This document shows, in pieces, positions 36,202-45,734 of a stretch of DNA of 64,000 nucleotides. Under the pieces are notes generated by a model. It was not told the origin of the DNA. It ran no database searches and saw only the letters and a list, made by a program, of their open reading frames with translations. This DNA comes from Sphingopyxis sp. (GTDB lineage Bacteria; Pseudomonadota; Alphaproteobacteria; Sphingomonadales; Sphingomonadaceae). Positions within the stretch are counted from its first letter, which is position 1. Each line of letters starts with the position of its first letter. The stretch lies in NCBI GenBank assembly GCA_017745175.1, contig JAGHZY010000025.1:1-64000 (forward strand), read 5' to 3'. The position numbers and the translations under genes were made by a program.

Positions 36202-36598
36202 GCATGATCTCCCGCATCCGGCTCGCCCACATCCCCGCATCCTTCCCCAGCTGCAGCGTCACCGCGCCGAACGTCTTCTCGGGCATCGTCAGCGTCAGGA
36301 AATCCTTGTCGAGCCGCCCGATGACGCTCGCGTCGACGGGCCGCGCCGCAAAGAAATTGCCGTGCGCGCGTACCAGCATCATCCGTCCCTCGGCATTCTG
36401 CACGATCGCGGCAAAGCCCGCGCGGTCGCGCGCAACCTCGACGCCGTGGAATCCCGCCTCGGCCTCCTCGGCGAGCCGGATTGCGTGGGTCGCGTCCTCG
36501 ATCCGCGGGTCGGCACCCAGCCCGATCTTCCGTACCAGCCAGGCGACAAAAAGCACCGCGACGAGCGACACGCCCGTCTGGATCGCGACTGCCGTCAT
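36194..36598 (-). CDS. Hypothetical single-pass membrane protein
   Basis: A 134-residue protein with one N-terminal membrane segment (VSLVAVLFVAWLVRKIG) and a soluble domain of about 110 residues containing RMMLVRAHGNFFAARPVDAS and a C-terminal KDAGMWASRMREIMRA. I do not recognise a family. Its ATG overlaps the stop of the upstream phosphatase-like gene (ATGA) and its own stop lies inside the hydroxylase start, so it is tightly embedded in this unit. Confidence 0.65.
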   Translation of the reverse strand: MTAVAIQTGVSLVAVLFVAWLVRKIGLGADPRIEDATHAIRLAEEAEAGFHGVEVARDRAGFAAIVQNAEGRMMLVRAHGNFFAARPVDASVIGRLDKDFLTLTMPEKTFGAVTLQLGKDAGMWASRMREIMRA

Positions 36599-37029
36599 TT
36601 TTCCCCCGCGAGCGCGTCCAGCATCGGCCTGAGGCCGGTCAGGTCATAGCCCGCCTTCGCCGCTGCCGCGACGATAGCATCGGCATCGTCGCCCGCGCGG
36701 GCGCGCGTCAGCGCCCACAGATGCGTCGAGCGCGTGCCCGACCGGCAATAGGCGAGGATCGGCCCCGTCGCGCTCGACAGCAATTTGTCGAGTGCATCGA
36801 TCTGCGCATGGCTGAAGCCCGCATGGCCGATCGGGATCGCGGCATAGGCGAGCCCCTCGGCGGCGCAGGCGGTGGAGATATGCTCGCCCTGCGGCGCTGC
36901 GGGCTCCTCGCCGTCGGGGCGGTTGTTGATCACCATCGCAAAGCCTTGCGCCTTGGCTTCGGCAACATCCTCGATGCCGATCTGCGGCGCGACGCTGAAC
37001 TGGGCGGACAGGGGACGAAAATCGCTCAT
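36595..37029 (-). CDS. TIGR01244 family phosphatase-like protein
   Basis: A 144-residue protein of the DUF442/TIGR01244 family, related to protein tyrosine phosphatases. The active-site loop Cx5R is present as C95-RSGT-R100-S in LAYCRSGTRSTH. In other bacteria this domain is found alone or fused to metallo-beta-lactamase-like sulfur dioxygenases (Blh), giving a link to sulfide metabolism that is uncertain here. It is the first gene of the unit leading to the hydroxylase. Confidence 0.9.
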   Translation of the reverse strand: MSDFRPLSAQFSVAPQIGIEDVAEAKAQGFAMVINNRPDGEEPAAPQGEHISTACAAEGLAYAAIPIGHAGFSHAQIDALDKLLSSATGPILAYCRSGTRSTHLWALTRARAGDDADAIVAAAAKAGYDLTGLRPMLDALAGEK

Positions 37030-37131
37030 GCCGCCGATCTACTCCCGCCGCCCGCTTGCTGACAAGCATGAAGGTGCGGCAGGCGCCCTGTTGCCGCTTC
37101 CTTTGCCCCGCGCTTCGCTTATGGTCGGGGC

Positions 37132-37761
37132 ATGAACGATCATTTCCGATGGGCCTTCGGCTATTGCGCCGCACGCGGATATGCCGCCCCCGCCGCCGCG
37201 CACCTTCCCTCGGCGCTGTGGTTCGATGCCGGAAAGCCCGACCAGACCGGCCGCTTCATCCTCGGCGAGGCGTCGGCCGAGACGGCGGCTGCCGCCTTCG
37301 CTGTGGCCGATGCGCCGCATATCTATGTCGATATCGCGGCGCCGCGCGCGGCGATCCTGCCGCACATCCCGCCACGCTGGCAGCCGCGCGATCCGATGTG
37401 GCTGATGGCGGCAGGGCCCGACACCCCCGACATCGCAGCGCGCGCCATCCCCGATTTTTCGATCGAAATTGACGAAAGCGCCGACCGTGTCGAGGCGGTC
37501 GCGCGCCACGCCGACGGCTCGCCTGCAGCGCGCGGCGTGCTCGGCATCCACGGCAGCGTTGCGGTCTACGACCAGATCGTCACCGAAGCGCAATTCGCCC
37601 GCCGCGGGCTCGGCTCGGCGATCATGGCCGAACTCGGCCGTCTCGCCGCGCGCCGCGGCGCGACGACGCGCCTGCTCGTCGCCACCGCCGACGGCAAGGC
37701 GCTCTACGAACGGCTCGGCTGGTCGCTGCGCAGCGATATCGTTTCGGTGATCTCGCCGTAG
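37132..37761 (+). CDS. GNAT family N-acetyltransferase
   Basis: A 209-residue GNAT acetyltransferase. The acetyl-CoA binding motif is visible as QFARRGLGSAIMAELGRLAARRG, followed by a final strand LLVATADGKALYERLGW. The N-terminal half (ARGYAAPAAAHLPSALWFDAG) is atypical for the family and may set substrate specificity, which is unknown. It stands alone, divergent from the phosphatase-like gene, and is followed by repeat copy A2. Confidence 0.8.
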   Translation: MNDHFRWAFGYCAARGYAAPAAAHLPSALWFDAGKPDQTGRFILGEASAETAAAAFAVADAPHIYVDIAAPRAAILPHIPPRWQPRDPMWLMAAGPDTPDIAARAIPDFSIEIDESADRVEAVARHADGSPAARGVLGIHGSVAVYDQIVTEAQFARRGLGSAIMAELGRLAARRGATTRLLVATADGKALYERLGWSLRSDIVSVISP

Positions 37762-37772
37762 GACGGCGGCTT

Positions 37773-37910
37773 TGGGTGGGAAGCTGCCGTTTCCCACCCA
37801 CTTCGTCATCCCGGACTTGATCCGGGATCCACGACGACAGTGCGGCTATGGATCCCGGATCAAGTCCGGGATGACGAGGAGAGCAACGGCAACTACCGGC
37901 CGCAACCGGA
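37773..37910. repeat. Extragenic palindromic element, copy A2
   Basis: Inverted copy of element A1. The 28-bp arms are at 37804-37831 and 37849-37876, and the 17-base loop is the exact reverse complement of the loop in A1. A flanking hairpin (TGGGTGGGAA with TTCCCACCCA, 37773-37800) is also shared. Conservation beyond the arms to both edges, with only a few differences, argues for movement of a defined unit. It fills nearly all the space between the GNAT gene and the convergent recQ gene, ending four bases before the recQ stop. Confidence 0.85.
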
Positions 37911-37913
37911 CAA

Positions 37914-39689
37914 TCAAAATTGCCGGATCACGTTCAGGAACGCGTCGCCCCACGCCTCGAGCTTCTTGCCGCCGACGCCCGGAATGTCCGCGAGCGCGCT
38001 CCGCGTCGCGGGGCGCTCGCTCGCCATGGCGCGCAGCACCGCGTCGTGGAAAATCACATAGGGCGGCACGCCTGCCTCGGCGGCGAGCTCGCGCCGCATC
38101 GCACGCAGCGCATCGAACAGCGGATCGCCGACGGGGTTGGCCGCCGCACGGTCGCCGCGCGATGCGCGCTGCGTCCGCTTCACCGGCGGTTCGGCGATCA
38201 GCACCGCGGTCTCGCCCTTCATCACCGCACGCCCCGCGGGGCCGAACATCAGCCCGCCATGCTCGGTCGTCTGCAGTGCCTCGCGCGCGACGAGCGTGCG
38301 CACGAGCGGTTTGATCAGCCGCGCCTCGTCGCCCGCGACGATCCCGAAGACCGAGAGCTTGTCGTGCCCGCGGCCGACGATGCGCTCGTCGCTCCGCCCC
38401 GTCAGCACCGCCTCGACATGTCCCGCACCGAAGCTTTGCCCGGTGCGATAGACCGCACTCAGCAATTTCTGCGCGAGCACCGTCGCATCGACCTGCTTCG
38501 GCGGCTCGAGACAATTGTCACAATTGCCGCAGCGTTCGGGCGGGCTCTCCCCGAAATGGCGCAGCAGCAATGCACGGCGGCATTCGACCGTCTCGACCAG
38601 CGCCGCGAGCGAATTGAGCCGCGCCCGCTCACCTGAAAGCCGTGCTTCGGGCAGTTCGCCGAGCCGCATCCGCGCGCGCGCGAAATCCTCGGCGCCCCAC
38701 AGCATCAGCGCCTCGGCGGGATCGCCGTCGCGGCCGGCGCGGCCGGTTTCCTGATAATAGCTCTCGATCGACTTCGGCAGCCCCGCGTGCGCGACGAAGC
38801 GCACGTCGGGCTTGTCGATCCCCATGCCGAAAGCGACCGTCGCGGTGACGATACCGTCCTCCGACGCGACAAAGTCGTGCTGGACCTGCGCGCGCCGTTC
38901 GGGATCCAGCCCGGCGTGATAGGCCGACACGCTCCGCCCCGTCGCCGCGGCAAGCTTCTCGGCCATCCGCTCGGTCCCGTCGCGCGTCGGGCAATAGACG
39001 ATCCCCGGCCCCGGGTTCGCAGCGATGAAGTCGGCGAGCTGTTTCGCCGGGCTCACCCGCGGCGTCACGCGGTAGCGGATATTCGGCCGGTCGAACCCCG
39101 CCAGCACCAGCCCCTCGGCCGGAATGCCGAGCTGGACAAGGATATCCTCGCGCGTGTGCCGGTCCGCCGTCGCCGTCAGCGCGAGCCGCGGCACCACCGG
39201 AAAAGCGTCGAGCAAGGGCCGCAGCAGCCGGTAATCGGGACGGAAATCATGCCCCCATTCCGAAACGCAGTGCGCCTCGTCGATCGCGAACAGCGCCGGC
39301 GTCCGCGCCGCCATCAGCGAGCGGAACCCCTCGCCCGTCGCGCGCTCGGGCGCGATGTACAGCAAATCGAGTTCGCCGTCGCGATACGCCTGCCGCGTGT
39401 CGGCGAAATCGGCGTCGACGCTCGTCAGGCTTGCCGCGCGGATTCCCGCCGCCCGCGCGCCGCGCAGCTGGTCGTGCATCAGCGCGATCAGCGGCGACAC
39501 GACGACGACGCAGCCGTCGAGTGCCACGGCGGGTAGCTGGTACGTCAGCGACTTGCCCGCGCCCGTCGGCATCACCGCCAGCGTATGCGCCCCCGCCATC
39601 ACGCGACCGACGACCTCGCCCTGACGGCCGCGAAAATGGTCGAAGCCGAAGGTCGATTTGAGGAGCGGAAGGAGAGCGTCGGCGGACAT
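37914..39689 (-). CDS. recQ: ATP-dependent DNA helicase RecQ
   Basis: A 591-residue RecQ helicase acting in recombination and repair. Walker A is PTGAGKS at residues 41-47, the DEAH box is in FAIDEAHCVSEWGHDF, and the ATP-site arginine finger region is YQETGRAGRDGDPA. Zinc cysteines appear in CRRALLLRHFGE and CGNCDNC, followed by the winged-helix RQC domain and a C-terminal HRDC domain (DALRAMRRELAAEAGVPPYV). ATG 39689 gives the E. coli-like N-terminus; the much longer open frame to 40862 only shadows the antiporter gene. Confidence 0.97.
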   Translation of the reverse strand: MSADALLPLLKSTFGFDHFRGRQGEVVGRVMAGAHTLAVMPTGAGKSLTYQLPAVALDGCVVVVSPLIALMHDQLRGARAAGIRAASLTSVDADFADTRQAYRDGELDLLYIAPERATGEGFRSLMAARTPALFAIDEAHCVSEWGHDFRPDYRLLRPLLDAFPVVPRLALTATADRHTREDILVQLGIPAEGLVLAGFDRPNIRYRVTPRVSPAKQLADFIAANPGPGIVYCPTRDGTERMAEKLAAATGRSVSAYHAGLDPERRAQVQHDFVASEDGIVTATVAFGMGIDKPDVRFVAHAGLPKSIESYYQETGRAGRDGDPAEALMLWGAEDFARARMRLGELPEARLSGERARLNSLAALVETVECRRALLLRHFGESPPERCGNCDNCLEPPKQVDATVLAQKLLSAVYRTGQSFGAGHVEAVLTGRSDERIVGRGHDKLSVFGIVAGDEARLIKPLVRTLVAREALQTTEHGGLMFGPAGRAVMKGETAVLIAEPPVKRTQRASRGDRAAANPVGDPLFDALRAMRRELAAEAGVPPYVIFHDAVLRAMASERPATRSALADIPGVGGKKLEAWGDAFLNVIRQF

Positions 39690-39766
39690 TGTCGAAGGGC
39701 GATAGGAAGTTTGACCCGGAGGGGAAAGTCCAGTCTCGACTATTCCGACCCTTTTTTCCGTTCGCA

Positions 39767-39830
39767 TCGAGCGAAGTCGAGATGCCCCTCGAACTTGCGC
39801 CATCCCGACGGGTGTCTCGACTTCGCTCGA
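39767..39830. repeat. Extragenic palindrome, family B copy 2
   Basis: The same 16-bp arms as at 35203-35264, here with a 32-base loop, in the 164-bp space between recQ and the antiporter gene. The two copies differ in loop sequence but keep TTCGCATCGAGCGAAGTC before and GACA after the arms. Nothing else is seen in the gap. Confidence 0.8.
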
Positions 39831-39853
39831 CACGAGCGGATTTCCTGGCCGGG

Positions 39854-41506
39854 TCAAGCCCGCGTCAGCATCGCGCGTTCGGCCATCCGCGACGCGGTCT
39901 CGCGCTCGGCCATCACGACATGGTCGGCGCCGCGTCGCACGAGGTCGTCCACTTCCTCGTCCGAATGCGCGCGCGCGACGATGACGAGCTTCGGGTTGAT
40001 CGCCCGCGCGCGCCGCACGATTGCCCCCGCCTCGATGCCTTCGGGGATCGCGATCAGCAAGGTCGACGCCTCGTCGAGCCCCGCCTGCCGCAGGATGCTT
40101 TCCTTGGTCGCGTCGCCGACGATCACCGTCGCACCCGCCGCGCGCGCCGAAGCGGCCATGTCCTGCTGGTCCTCGATCACCGTGAGCCCTTCGCCGCGAC
40201 CGCAGATCATGCCGCCGATATGGCTGCCGACGCGGCCGTATCCGATCAGCACGACGCCGGCGTTGCACGGCGCGGGCGCGTTGACGCCTTCGGCTTCCAC
40301 CGCCGCTTCGGGCTCTTCGGCGCGGATCCGCCTGACCGCGAGCGTGAACAGGATCGGATTGAGCAGGATCGACAGCATCGACCCCGCGAGGATCAGGTCG
40401 CGCCCCGTCTCGGGCAGCACCTTCAGCCCGACGCCGAGCCCGGCGAGGATGAAGGAGAATTCGCCGATCTGCGCGAGGCTCACCGAAATCGTCAGCGCGG
40501 TCTGCGACTTGTGGCCGAAGGCGCGGACAAGCGCGAAGGCGGCGAGCGATTTTCCGACGACGATGATCGCGACCGTCGCGATCACCGGCAGCGGTTGCTC
40601 GGTCAGCACCTCGGGATTGAACAGCATCCCCACCGACACGAAAAACAGCACCGCAAACGCATCGCGCAGCGGCAGCGTCTCCTCGGCGGCGCGCCGCGAC
40701 AGCTGCGTCTCGCCAAGGATCATGCCCGCGAAAAAGGCTCCCAGCGCGAAACTCACGTCGAAAATCACCGCCGCGCCAAACGCGACCCCCAGCGCGATCG
40801 CCAGCACGGCGAGGCGGAACAGCTCGCGCGATCCCGAATGCGCGACCCAGTGGAGCACCCACGGCAGAACGCGGCGCGCGATCAGGAACATGAAGGCGGC
40901 GAAGCCGACGACCTTGACCAGCACGATCCCCGCCGACTGGAGCAGCCCCGCACCATTCGCCCCGATGCCCGCTTCGTCGCCACGGTCACCGAACATCGCG
41001 GGCAGCAGCACGAGCGCAAGCACCATCACGAGATCCTCGACGATCAGCCAGCCGACCGCGATCCGCCCCTTTTCGGTCTCGACCATGTCGCGCGCCTGCA
41101 GCGCGCGCAGCAGCACGACGGTCGAGGCGACCGACAGTGCCAGCCCGAACACCACGCTCCCCTCGATCGACCAGCCGAGCCAGAGGCCAAGCGTCATGCC
41201 GAGCGCGGTCGCGACCGCGATCTGGGCGATCGCGCCCGGCACCGCAATCTTGCGCACCGCGAGCAGGTCCTTGAGCGAAAAATGCAGGCCGACCCCGAAC
41301 ATCAGCAGGATCACGCCGATCTCGGCGAGCTGCATCGCAAGCCCCGTGTCGGCGACAAAGCCCGGGGTGAAGGGCCCGACGAGGATGCCCGCGAGCAGAT
41401 AACCCGCGATCGGCGAAATCTTCAGCCGATGCGCAAGCGCCCCCATCAGGAAGGCGACGCCGAGCCCGGCGACGATGGTTCCGATCAGCGTCGTGTCATG
41501 CGGCAT
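39854..41506 (-). CDS. CPA2 family cation:proton antiporter (KefB/YbaL type)
   Basis: A 550-residue protein with about 12 membrane segments typical of the monovalent cation:proton antiporter-2 family, beginning with GVAFLMGALAHRLKISPIAGYL and containing LFGVGLHFSL-like residues LLMFGVGLHFSLKDLL. The C-terminal third is an RCK/TrkA-N domain with the nucleotide motif LIGYGRVGSHIG. It resembles YbaL/KefB potassium efflux systems, which respond to NAD(H) or glutathione adducts. No ancillary KefG/F protein is next to it. Confidence 0.9.
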   Translation of the reverse strand: MPHDTTLIGTIVAGLGVAFLMGALAHRLKISPIAGYLLAGILVGPFTPGFVADTGLAMQLAEIGVILLMFGVGLHFSLKDLLAVRKIAVPGAIAQIAVATALGMTLGLWLGWSIEGSVVFGLALSVASTVVLLRALQARDMVETEKGRIAVGWLIVEDLVMVLALVLLPAMFGDRGDEAGIGANGAGLLQSAGIVLVKVVGFAAFMFLIARRVLPWVLHWVAHSGSRELFRLAVLAIALGVAFGAAVIFDVSFALGAFFAGMILGETQLSRRAAEETLPLRDAFAVLFFVSVGMLFNPEVLTEQPLPVIATVAIIVVGKSLAAFALVRAFGHKSQTALTISVSLAQIGEFSFILAGLGVGLKVLPETGRDLILAGSMLSILLNPILFTLAVRRIRAEEPEAAVEAEGVNAPAPCNAGVVLIGYGRVGSHIGGMICGRGEGLTVIEDQQDMAASARAAGATVIVGDATKESILRQAGLDEASTLLIAIPEGIEAGAIVRRARAINPKLVIVARAHSDEEVDDLVRRGADHVVMAERETASRMAERAMLTRA

Positions 41507-41575
41507 GCCCTCTTGCGTAAAGGGCGCGGGCGCTGGGGGTCAACCCAAGGCAAGTGATTTAGTCGAATTGAACCG

Positions 41576-43603
41576 TCAGGCGGCGTACACCCGGTCGCTT
41601 TCGCCTTCATCGCCGGTCGTGGCCACGCTGCGCCCCGGCCGGCCGATCAGAAAGCCCTGCGCCTCGTCGCAACCCTCGCGGCGCAGCACGTCGAGCTGTT
41701 CGGGCGTCTCGATCCCCTCGGCGAGGATCGGGATCGACAGGCTCTTGCCGAGCGCGAGCACCGCGCGCAGGATCGCAGTCGACTGGATATTGCCCTCGAG
41801 TTCGGCGGCAAAGAAGCGGTCGAGCTTGATCTTGTCGAAGGGAAAGGCGCGCAGCGTCTCGAGCGACGAATAGCCCGTACCGAAATCGTCGAGCGCGACG
41901 CCGACGCCGAGCGCCTTGATCTGGCGCAGCACATGCAGCGCGCGTTCGCGGTCGGCGATGATCGCGGTCTCGGTCAGTTCGATCTCCAGCCGCCGCGGCG
42001 GCAGCCCGGTGTCGAGCAATATCTGGTGGAACAGGCGCGGCAGGTCGATATGCGCGAGCTGCAGCGAAGAAACATTCACCGCGACCTTCGCGGCGTGCGG
42101 CCACGCCGCCGCATCGGTGCAGGCACGCCGCATCACCCATTCGCCGAGCGTCAGGATGAAGCCGTTCGCCTCGGCGAGCGGGATGAACACCGCCGGCGGG
42201 ATCGGGCCGCGAACGGGGTGCGTCCAGCGCAGCAGCGCCTCGTAACCGGTGACCTCGCCCGTCGTGACCGAGGTCTGGACCTGATAATGGACGTCGAGCT
42301 GGTCGCGATCGATCGCGCGGCGCAGATCGGTGGCGAGTTCGCGCTGGTCGCGGATCGCCTCGTCGAGCTGCCAGTCGTAATAGCAGGGCGCCGTCGCGGC
42401 GTCGGCCTTGGCGCGGTACATCGCGAGGTCGGCGTTGTTCGCCAGCATCTCGGCGGTCGCCGCATCGTCGGGGAACACCGCGACGCCGATGCTCGCACCC
42501 AGCCGCGCCTCGAAATCGGCAAAGACGAGCGGCGCCTTGAGTTCGGCGTCGAGCCGCGCCGCGAACGCCGCCAGTTGCGCGCGTTCGGTAAAGCGCGTCA
42601 GCGCGACGAACTCGTCGCCGCCCAGCCGTGCGACGAATTCATTGTGACCGAGCGTATCGCGCATCCGCTGCGCGATACGCGCCAGCACTTCGTCGCCCGC
42701 CTTGTGACCGTGGAGATCGTTGATCTCCTTGAAGCGGTCGAGGTCGATCGCGCAGAGACCGACGCGCTCGCCGCTCACCAGCGCGGCGCCGATCTGCTGC
42801 GACAACTCCGCGCGAAAGGCGGTGCGGTTCGGCAGGCCCGTCAGCGCGTCGTTCATCGCCATGCGCGTCATCTCGCGCAGCGCCTCGGAGCGTGTCTGGC
42901 GATCGAGCATCGCGGCAAAGACGCCCGCCGCGATCACGATGCCGCCGACCAGCACCGTCGCAAGCGCGAGCGCGTGGAACTCTGCCGGACGCAGCGGCGT
43001 GTCGTCGAGCGCCATCGGCGTGATCCGCATCGCGGTCATCGCGAGAAAATGGAGCGAAGCGATCGCGAGCACGATCAGCAGCGTCGCGAACGGCACGCGA
43101 TATCGCACCGCGCGGCTCGTGCGCAGCACGGTCAGCGCGGCGGCGGCAAGGGTCATGCCGCTGATCACCGCGGCTGCGATATAGCTTCGATCCCAGGTCA
43201 CGATGCCGTCGACGCGATAGGCGGTCATGCCCGTGAAGTGCATCGCGGCGATCGCGCCGCCGAACAGCGCCCCGCCGATCGCGCCGTAAACCTCGTCCCT
43301 GCCCCACGCCGCGACCGCGAAGCCGATGAAGGAGCCGACCATCGCGACCATCAGCGAGCCGACCGTCAGCACGGGGTCGAGCGTCACCGGAGCCCTGGCC
43401 TCGAACGCCAGCATCGCGACGAAATGCGTGCACCAGATCGTCGCGCTCGCGGCGACCGCGACAAGAAACGCCCACGCGATTCCCTGCGCACGCTGCGCCT
43501 CGCGCGCGCGCTCGAACATCTGCACGATCGCAAAGGCACCGACGCCGCAGATCGCAACCGCCAGCGCGACGAGCCACGGATCGTGGTCGATCGCGATACA
43601 CAT
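41576..43603 (-). CDS. MHYT-GGDEF-EAL cyclic-di-GMP signalling protein
   Basis: A 675-residue inner membrane protein. Residues 1-240 form the seven-helix MHYT sensor (motifs TIWCTHFVAM, AIAAMHFTGM and ASLHFLAMTA), proposed to bind copper and sense O2, NO or CO. It is followed by a GGDEF domain with intact LGGDEFVAL and an EAL domain with GYEALLRW and later DDFGTGYSSL. Both catalytic motifs are preserved, so it could make or break c-di-GMP. ATG 43603 is preferred; a TTG at 43618 is also open. A TTACA-AAAC-TGTAA dyad lies upstream at 43692-43705. Confidence 0.93.
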   Translation of the reverse strand: MCIAIDHDPWLVALAVAICGVGAFAIVQMFERAREAQRAQGIAWAFLVAVAASATIWCTHFVAMLAFEARAPVTLDPVLTVGSLMVAMVGSFIGFAVAAWGRDEVYGAIGGALFGGAIAAMHFTGMTAYRVDGIVTWDRSYIAAAVISGMTLAAAALTVLRTSRAVRYRVPFATLLIVLAIASLHFLAMTAMRITPMALDDTPLRPAEFHALALATVLVGGIVIAAGVFAAMLDRQTRSEALREMTRMAMNDALTGLPNRTAFRAELSQQIGAALVSGERVGLCAIDLDRFKEINDLHGHKAGDEVLARIAQRMRDTLGHNEFVARLGGDEFVALTRFTERAQLAAFAARLDAELKAPLVFADFEARLGASIGVAVFPDDAATAEMLANNADLAMYRAKADAATAPCYYDWQLDEAIRDQRELATDLRRAIDRDQLDVHYQVQTSVTTGEVTGYEALLRWTHPVRGPIPPAVFIPLAEANGFILTLGEWVMRRACTDAAAWPHAAKVAVNVSSLQLAHIDLPRLFHQILLDTGLPPRRLEIELTETAIIADRERALHVLRQIKALGVGVALDDFGTGYSSLETLRAFPFDKIKLDRFFAAELEGNIQSTAILRAVLALGKSLSIPILAEGIETPEQLDVLRREGCDEAQGFLIGRPGRSVATTGDEGESDRVYAA

Positions 43604-43723
43604 CGCCAGCCTGATCAAGATTCCGCCTTTCGCCCTCGACGTCCGTCAACGCGACGGACAGGTCCCCGAGGGCCCAATTGGCGGAAATCACTTACAAAAC
43701 TGTAAATGGGGCGACTGCCGGGG

Positions 43724-45544
43724 TCAGGCGTCGATGGTGCCCTCGTCCTTCTCGGCCTGCTGCCGCGCCCACATGTCGGCATAAAGCCCGCGCATCGCGA
43801 GCAGCTGGTCGTGCGTTCCCGTCTCGGCGACTCGGCCCTTCTCGAGCACGATGATGCGGTCGGCGTTCGTCACCGTCGACAGGCGGTGCGCAATCACCAG
43901 CGTCGTGCGCCGCGCAGCGATACGCTCGAGCGTCGACTGGATCGCCGCCTCGGTGCGGCTGTCGAGCGCGCTCGTCGCTTCGTCGAGGATCAGCAGCGGC
44001 GGGTTCTTGAGCAAGGTGCGCGCGATTGCGACGCGCTGCTTCTCGCCGCCCGACAGCTTGAGCCCGCGTTCACCGACCTCGGTATCATAGCCTTGCGGCA
44101 GCAGCGCGATGAAGCCGTCGATCGCCGCACCCTCGGCCGCCGCCGCGATCGCTTCGGCGCTCGCGCCCTCACGGCCATAGGCGATGTTGTAGCCGATCGA
44201 ATCGTTGAACAGCACGGTATCCTGCGGAACGATGCCGATCTCGGCGCGCAGGCTTTTCTGCGTGACCCCGGCGATATCCTGCCCGTCGATCAGCACGCGC
44301 CCGCCCTGCGGATCGTAGAAACGGAAGAGCAGCCGCGCGATCGTCGACTTGCCCGCGCCCGACGGGCCGACGATCGCCAGCGTCTCGCCCGCGCCGACCG
44401 CGAAGCTCACGCCGTTCAGGATCGTGCGGTCGGGCTCGTAACCGAACACGACATTCTCGAACGTCACCGCGCCGCCGTTCACGACGAGCGGACGGGCATC
44501 GGGCGCATCGGCGATTTCGGGCGGGGTGTCGATCAGGCGGAACATCGCCTCCATGTCGATCAGCCCCTGCCGGATCACGCGATAGACCATGCCGAGCATG
44601 TCGAGCGGGCGGAAAAGCTGCGCGAGCAAGGTGTTCACCAGCACGACGTCGCCGACCTGGAACTGCCCTTTCGACCAGCCCCACACGGTGTACGCCATCG
44701 CGCCCGCGAGCGCCGCGTTGGTGATCAGGCTCTGCCCGATGTTGAGCCACGCAAGACTGTTCTCGCTTTTCACCGCGGCGCGCGCATATTGGTCGGCAAC
44801 GTCGCGGTAACGCGCCTCCTCGCGCGCCTCGGCACCGAAATATTTGACCGTCTCGTAGTTGAGCAGGCTATCGACGCTGCGCCCGATCGTCAGCGTGTCG
44901 AGGTCGTTCATCCGCGTGCGCAGCGCGTTGCGCCAGTCGGTCACCTTGCGCGTGAAGACGATATAGACGACGACCATCAGCGCGGTCGCGCTCGCGAGGC
45001 CGAAGCTGAACCTGGTCCAGAAGATGATCAGCACCGCGATCAGCTCGATGATCGTCGGCGCGATGTTGAAGAGCAGGAAATAGAGCATTGTGTCGATGCT
45101 CTTGGTCCCGCGCTCGATCACCTTGGTGACCTCGCCCGTGCGCCGTGCGAGGTGAAAACGCAGGCTCAGCGCGTGCAGATGGCTGAAGGTCGTGATCGCG
45201 AGTTCGCGCGTCGCATCCTGCCCGACGCGCTCGAACACGACGTTGCGGAGATTGTCGAACAACACCCCGGCGAAGCGCGCGCCAGCGTAAGCGAGAACGA
45301 GCCCGATCGCGAGCGCGACGCCCTCCTCCATGCCCGGCGCCATCCGGTCGATCGCGGCGCCGTAGAGAAAACCCATCGACAGCTGCACGCCCTTCGACGC
45401 GAGCACGATAAGCCCCGCGAGGACGATGCGGATTTTCGCCTCGCGCTGCCCCGCGGGCCACAGATAGGGAAAGAAGCGCCGGATCGTCGCAAGGACGGGC
45501 GGTTCGCGGCTGGCTTCGGCGGACGTGGAGGTATCAGGCGGCAT
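43724..45544 (-). CDS. ABC transporter, Atm1/HMT-type half transporter
   Basis: A 606-residue fused permease/ATPase. The transmembrane domain (residues 20-330) is followed by the ATP-binding domain with Walker A GPSGAGKST, signature LSGGEKQRVAIAR and Walker B LLILDEATSALD, and the H-loop in LVIAHRLSTV. The membrane part contains FDNLRNVVFERVGQDATREL and RFHLARRTGEVTKVIERGTK, typical of the Atm1 group that exports glutathione-bound metal or sulfur species. It forms a homodimer in the inner membrane. It is probably transcribed alone. Confidence 0.93.
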   Translation of the reverse strand: MPPDTSTSAEASREPPVLATIRRFFPYLWPAGQREAKIRIVLAGLIVLASKGVQLSMGFLYGAAIDRMAPGMEEGVALAIGLVLAYAGARFAGVLFDNLRNVVFERVGQDATRELAITTFSHLHALSLRFHLARRTGEVTKVIERGTKSIDTMLYFLLFNIAPTIIELIAVLIIFWTRFSFGLASATALMVVVYIVFTRKVTDWRNALRTRMNDLDTLTIGRSVDSLLNYETVKYFGAEAREEARYRDVADQYARAAVKSENSLAWLNIGQSLITNAALAGAMAYTVWGWSKGQFQVGDVVLVNTLLAQLFRPLDMLGMVYRVIRQGLIDMEAMFRLIDTPPEIADAPDARPLVVNGGAVTFENVVFGYEPDRTILNGVSFAVGAGETLAIVGPSGAGKSTIARLLFRFYDPQGGRVLIDGQDIAGVTQKSLRAEIGIVPQDTVLFNDSIGYNIAYGREGASAEAIAAAAEGAAIDGFIALLPQGYDTEVGERGLKLSGGEKQRVAIARTLLKNPPLLILDEATSALDSRTEAAIQSTLERIAARRTTLVIAHRLSTVTNADRIIVLEKGRVAETGTHDQLLAMRGLYADMWARQQAEKDEGTIDA

Positions 45545-45584
45545 GCGCGCCCCATGTAGGAGCGATCCGCCGCGCTAACAACGC

Positions 45585-45734
45585 TTACCGCGACTCGCGA
45601 TATCCGGCGTGACGGATGATGCGGTCGATCAGCCGCCGCTCTTCGGATGTCGGTGTCGGCACGATCACGGCTGGAGGTTCCTGCCGGCGGCCGAACAGCG
45701 GGCGTCGGGGCGTGGCAATCGGCGAAAAACGCAT
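45585..45734 (-). CDS. Small hypothetical protein
   Basis: A possible 49-residue protein starting MRFSPIATPRRPLFGRRQEP and ending in a helix EERRLIDRIIRHAGYRES. It lies just upstream of the Atm1-like gene and 106 bp downstream of lptA on the same strand. The ribosome site (GGAAG, distant) is weak and the composition is basic and proline-rich, so it may be spurious. Confidence 0.35.
   Translation of the reverse strand: MRFSPIATPRRPLFGRRQEPPAVIVPTPTSEERRLIDRIIRHAGYRESR

Noticed and set aside
39690-40862. Long N-terminal extension of the recQ frame
   Set aside because: The extension overlaps the antiporter gene in another frame and has no helicase-like sequence; RecQ begins normally at 39689.
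43692-43705. TTACA-AAAC-TGTAA dyad upstream of the MHYT gene as an operator
   Set aside because: Short arms in a gap of ordinary composition and no adjacent regulator; mentioned only in the gene entry.
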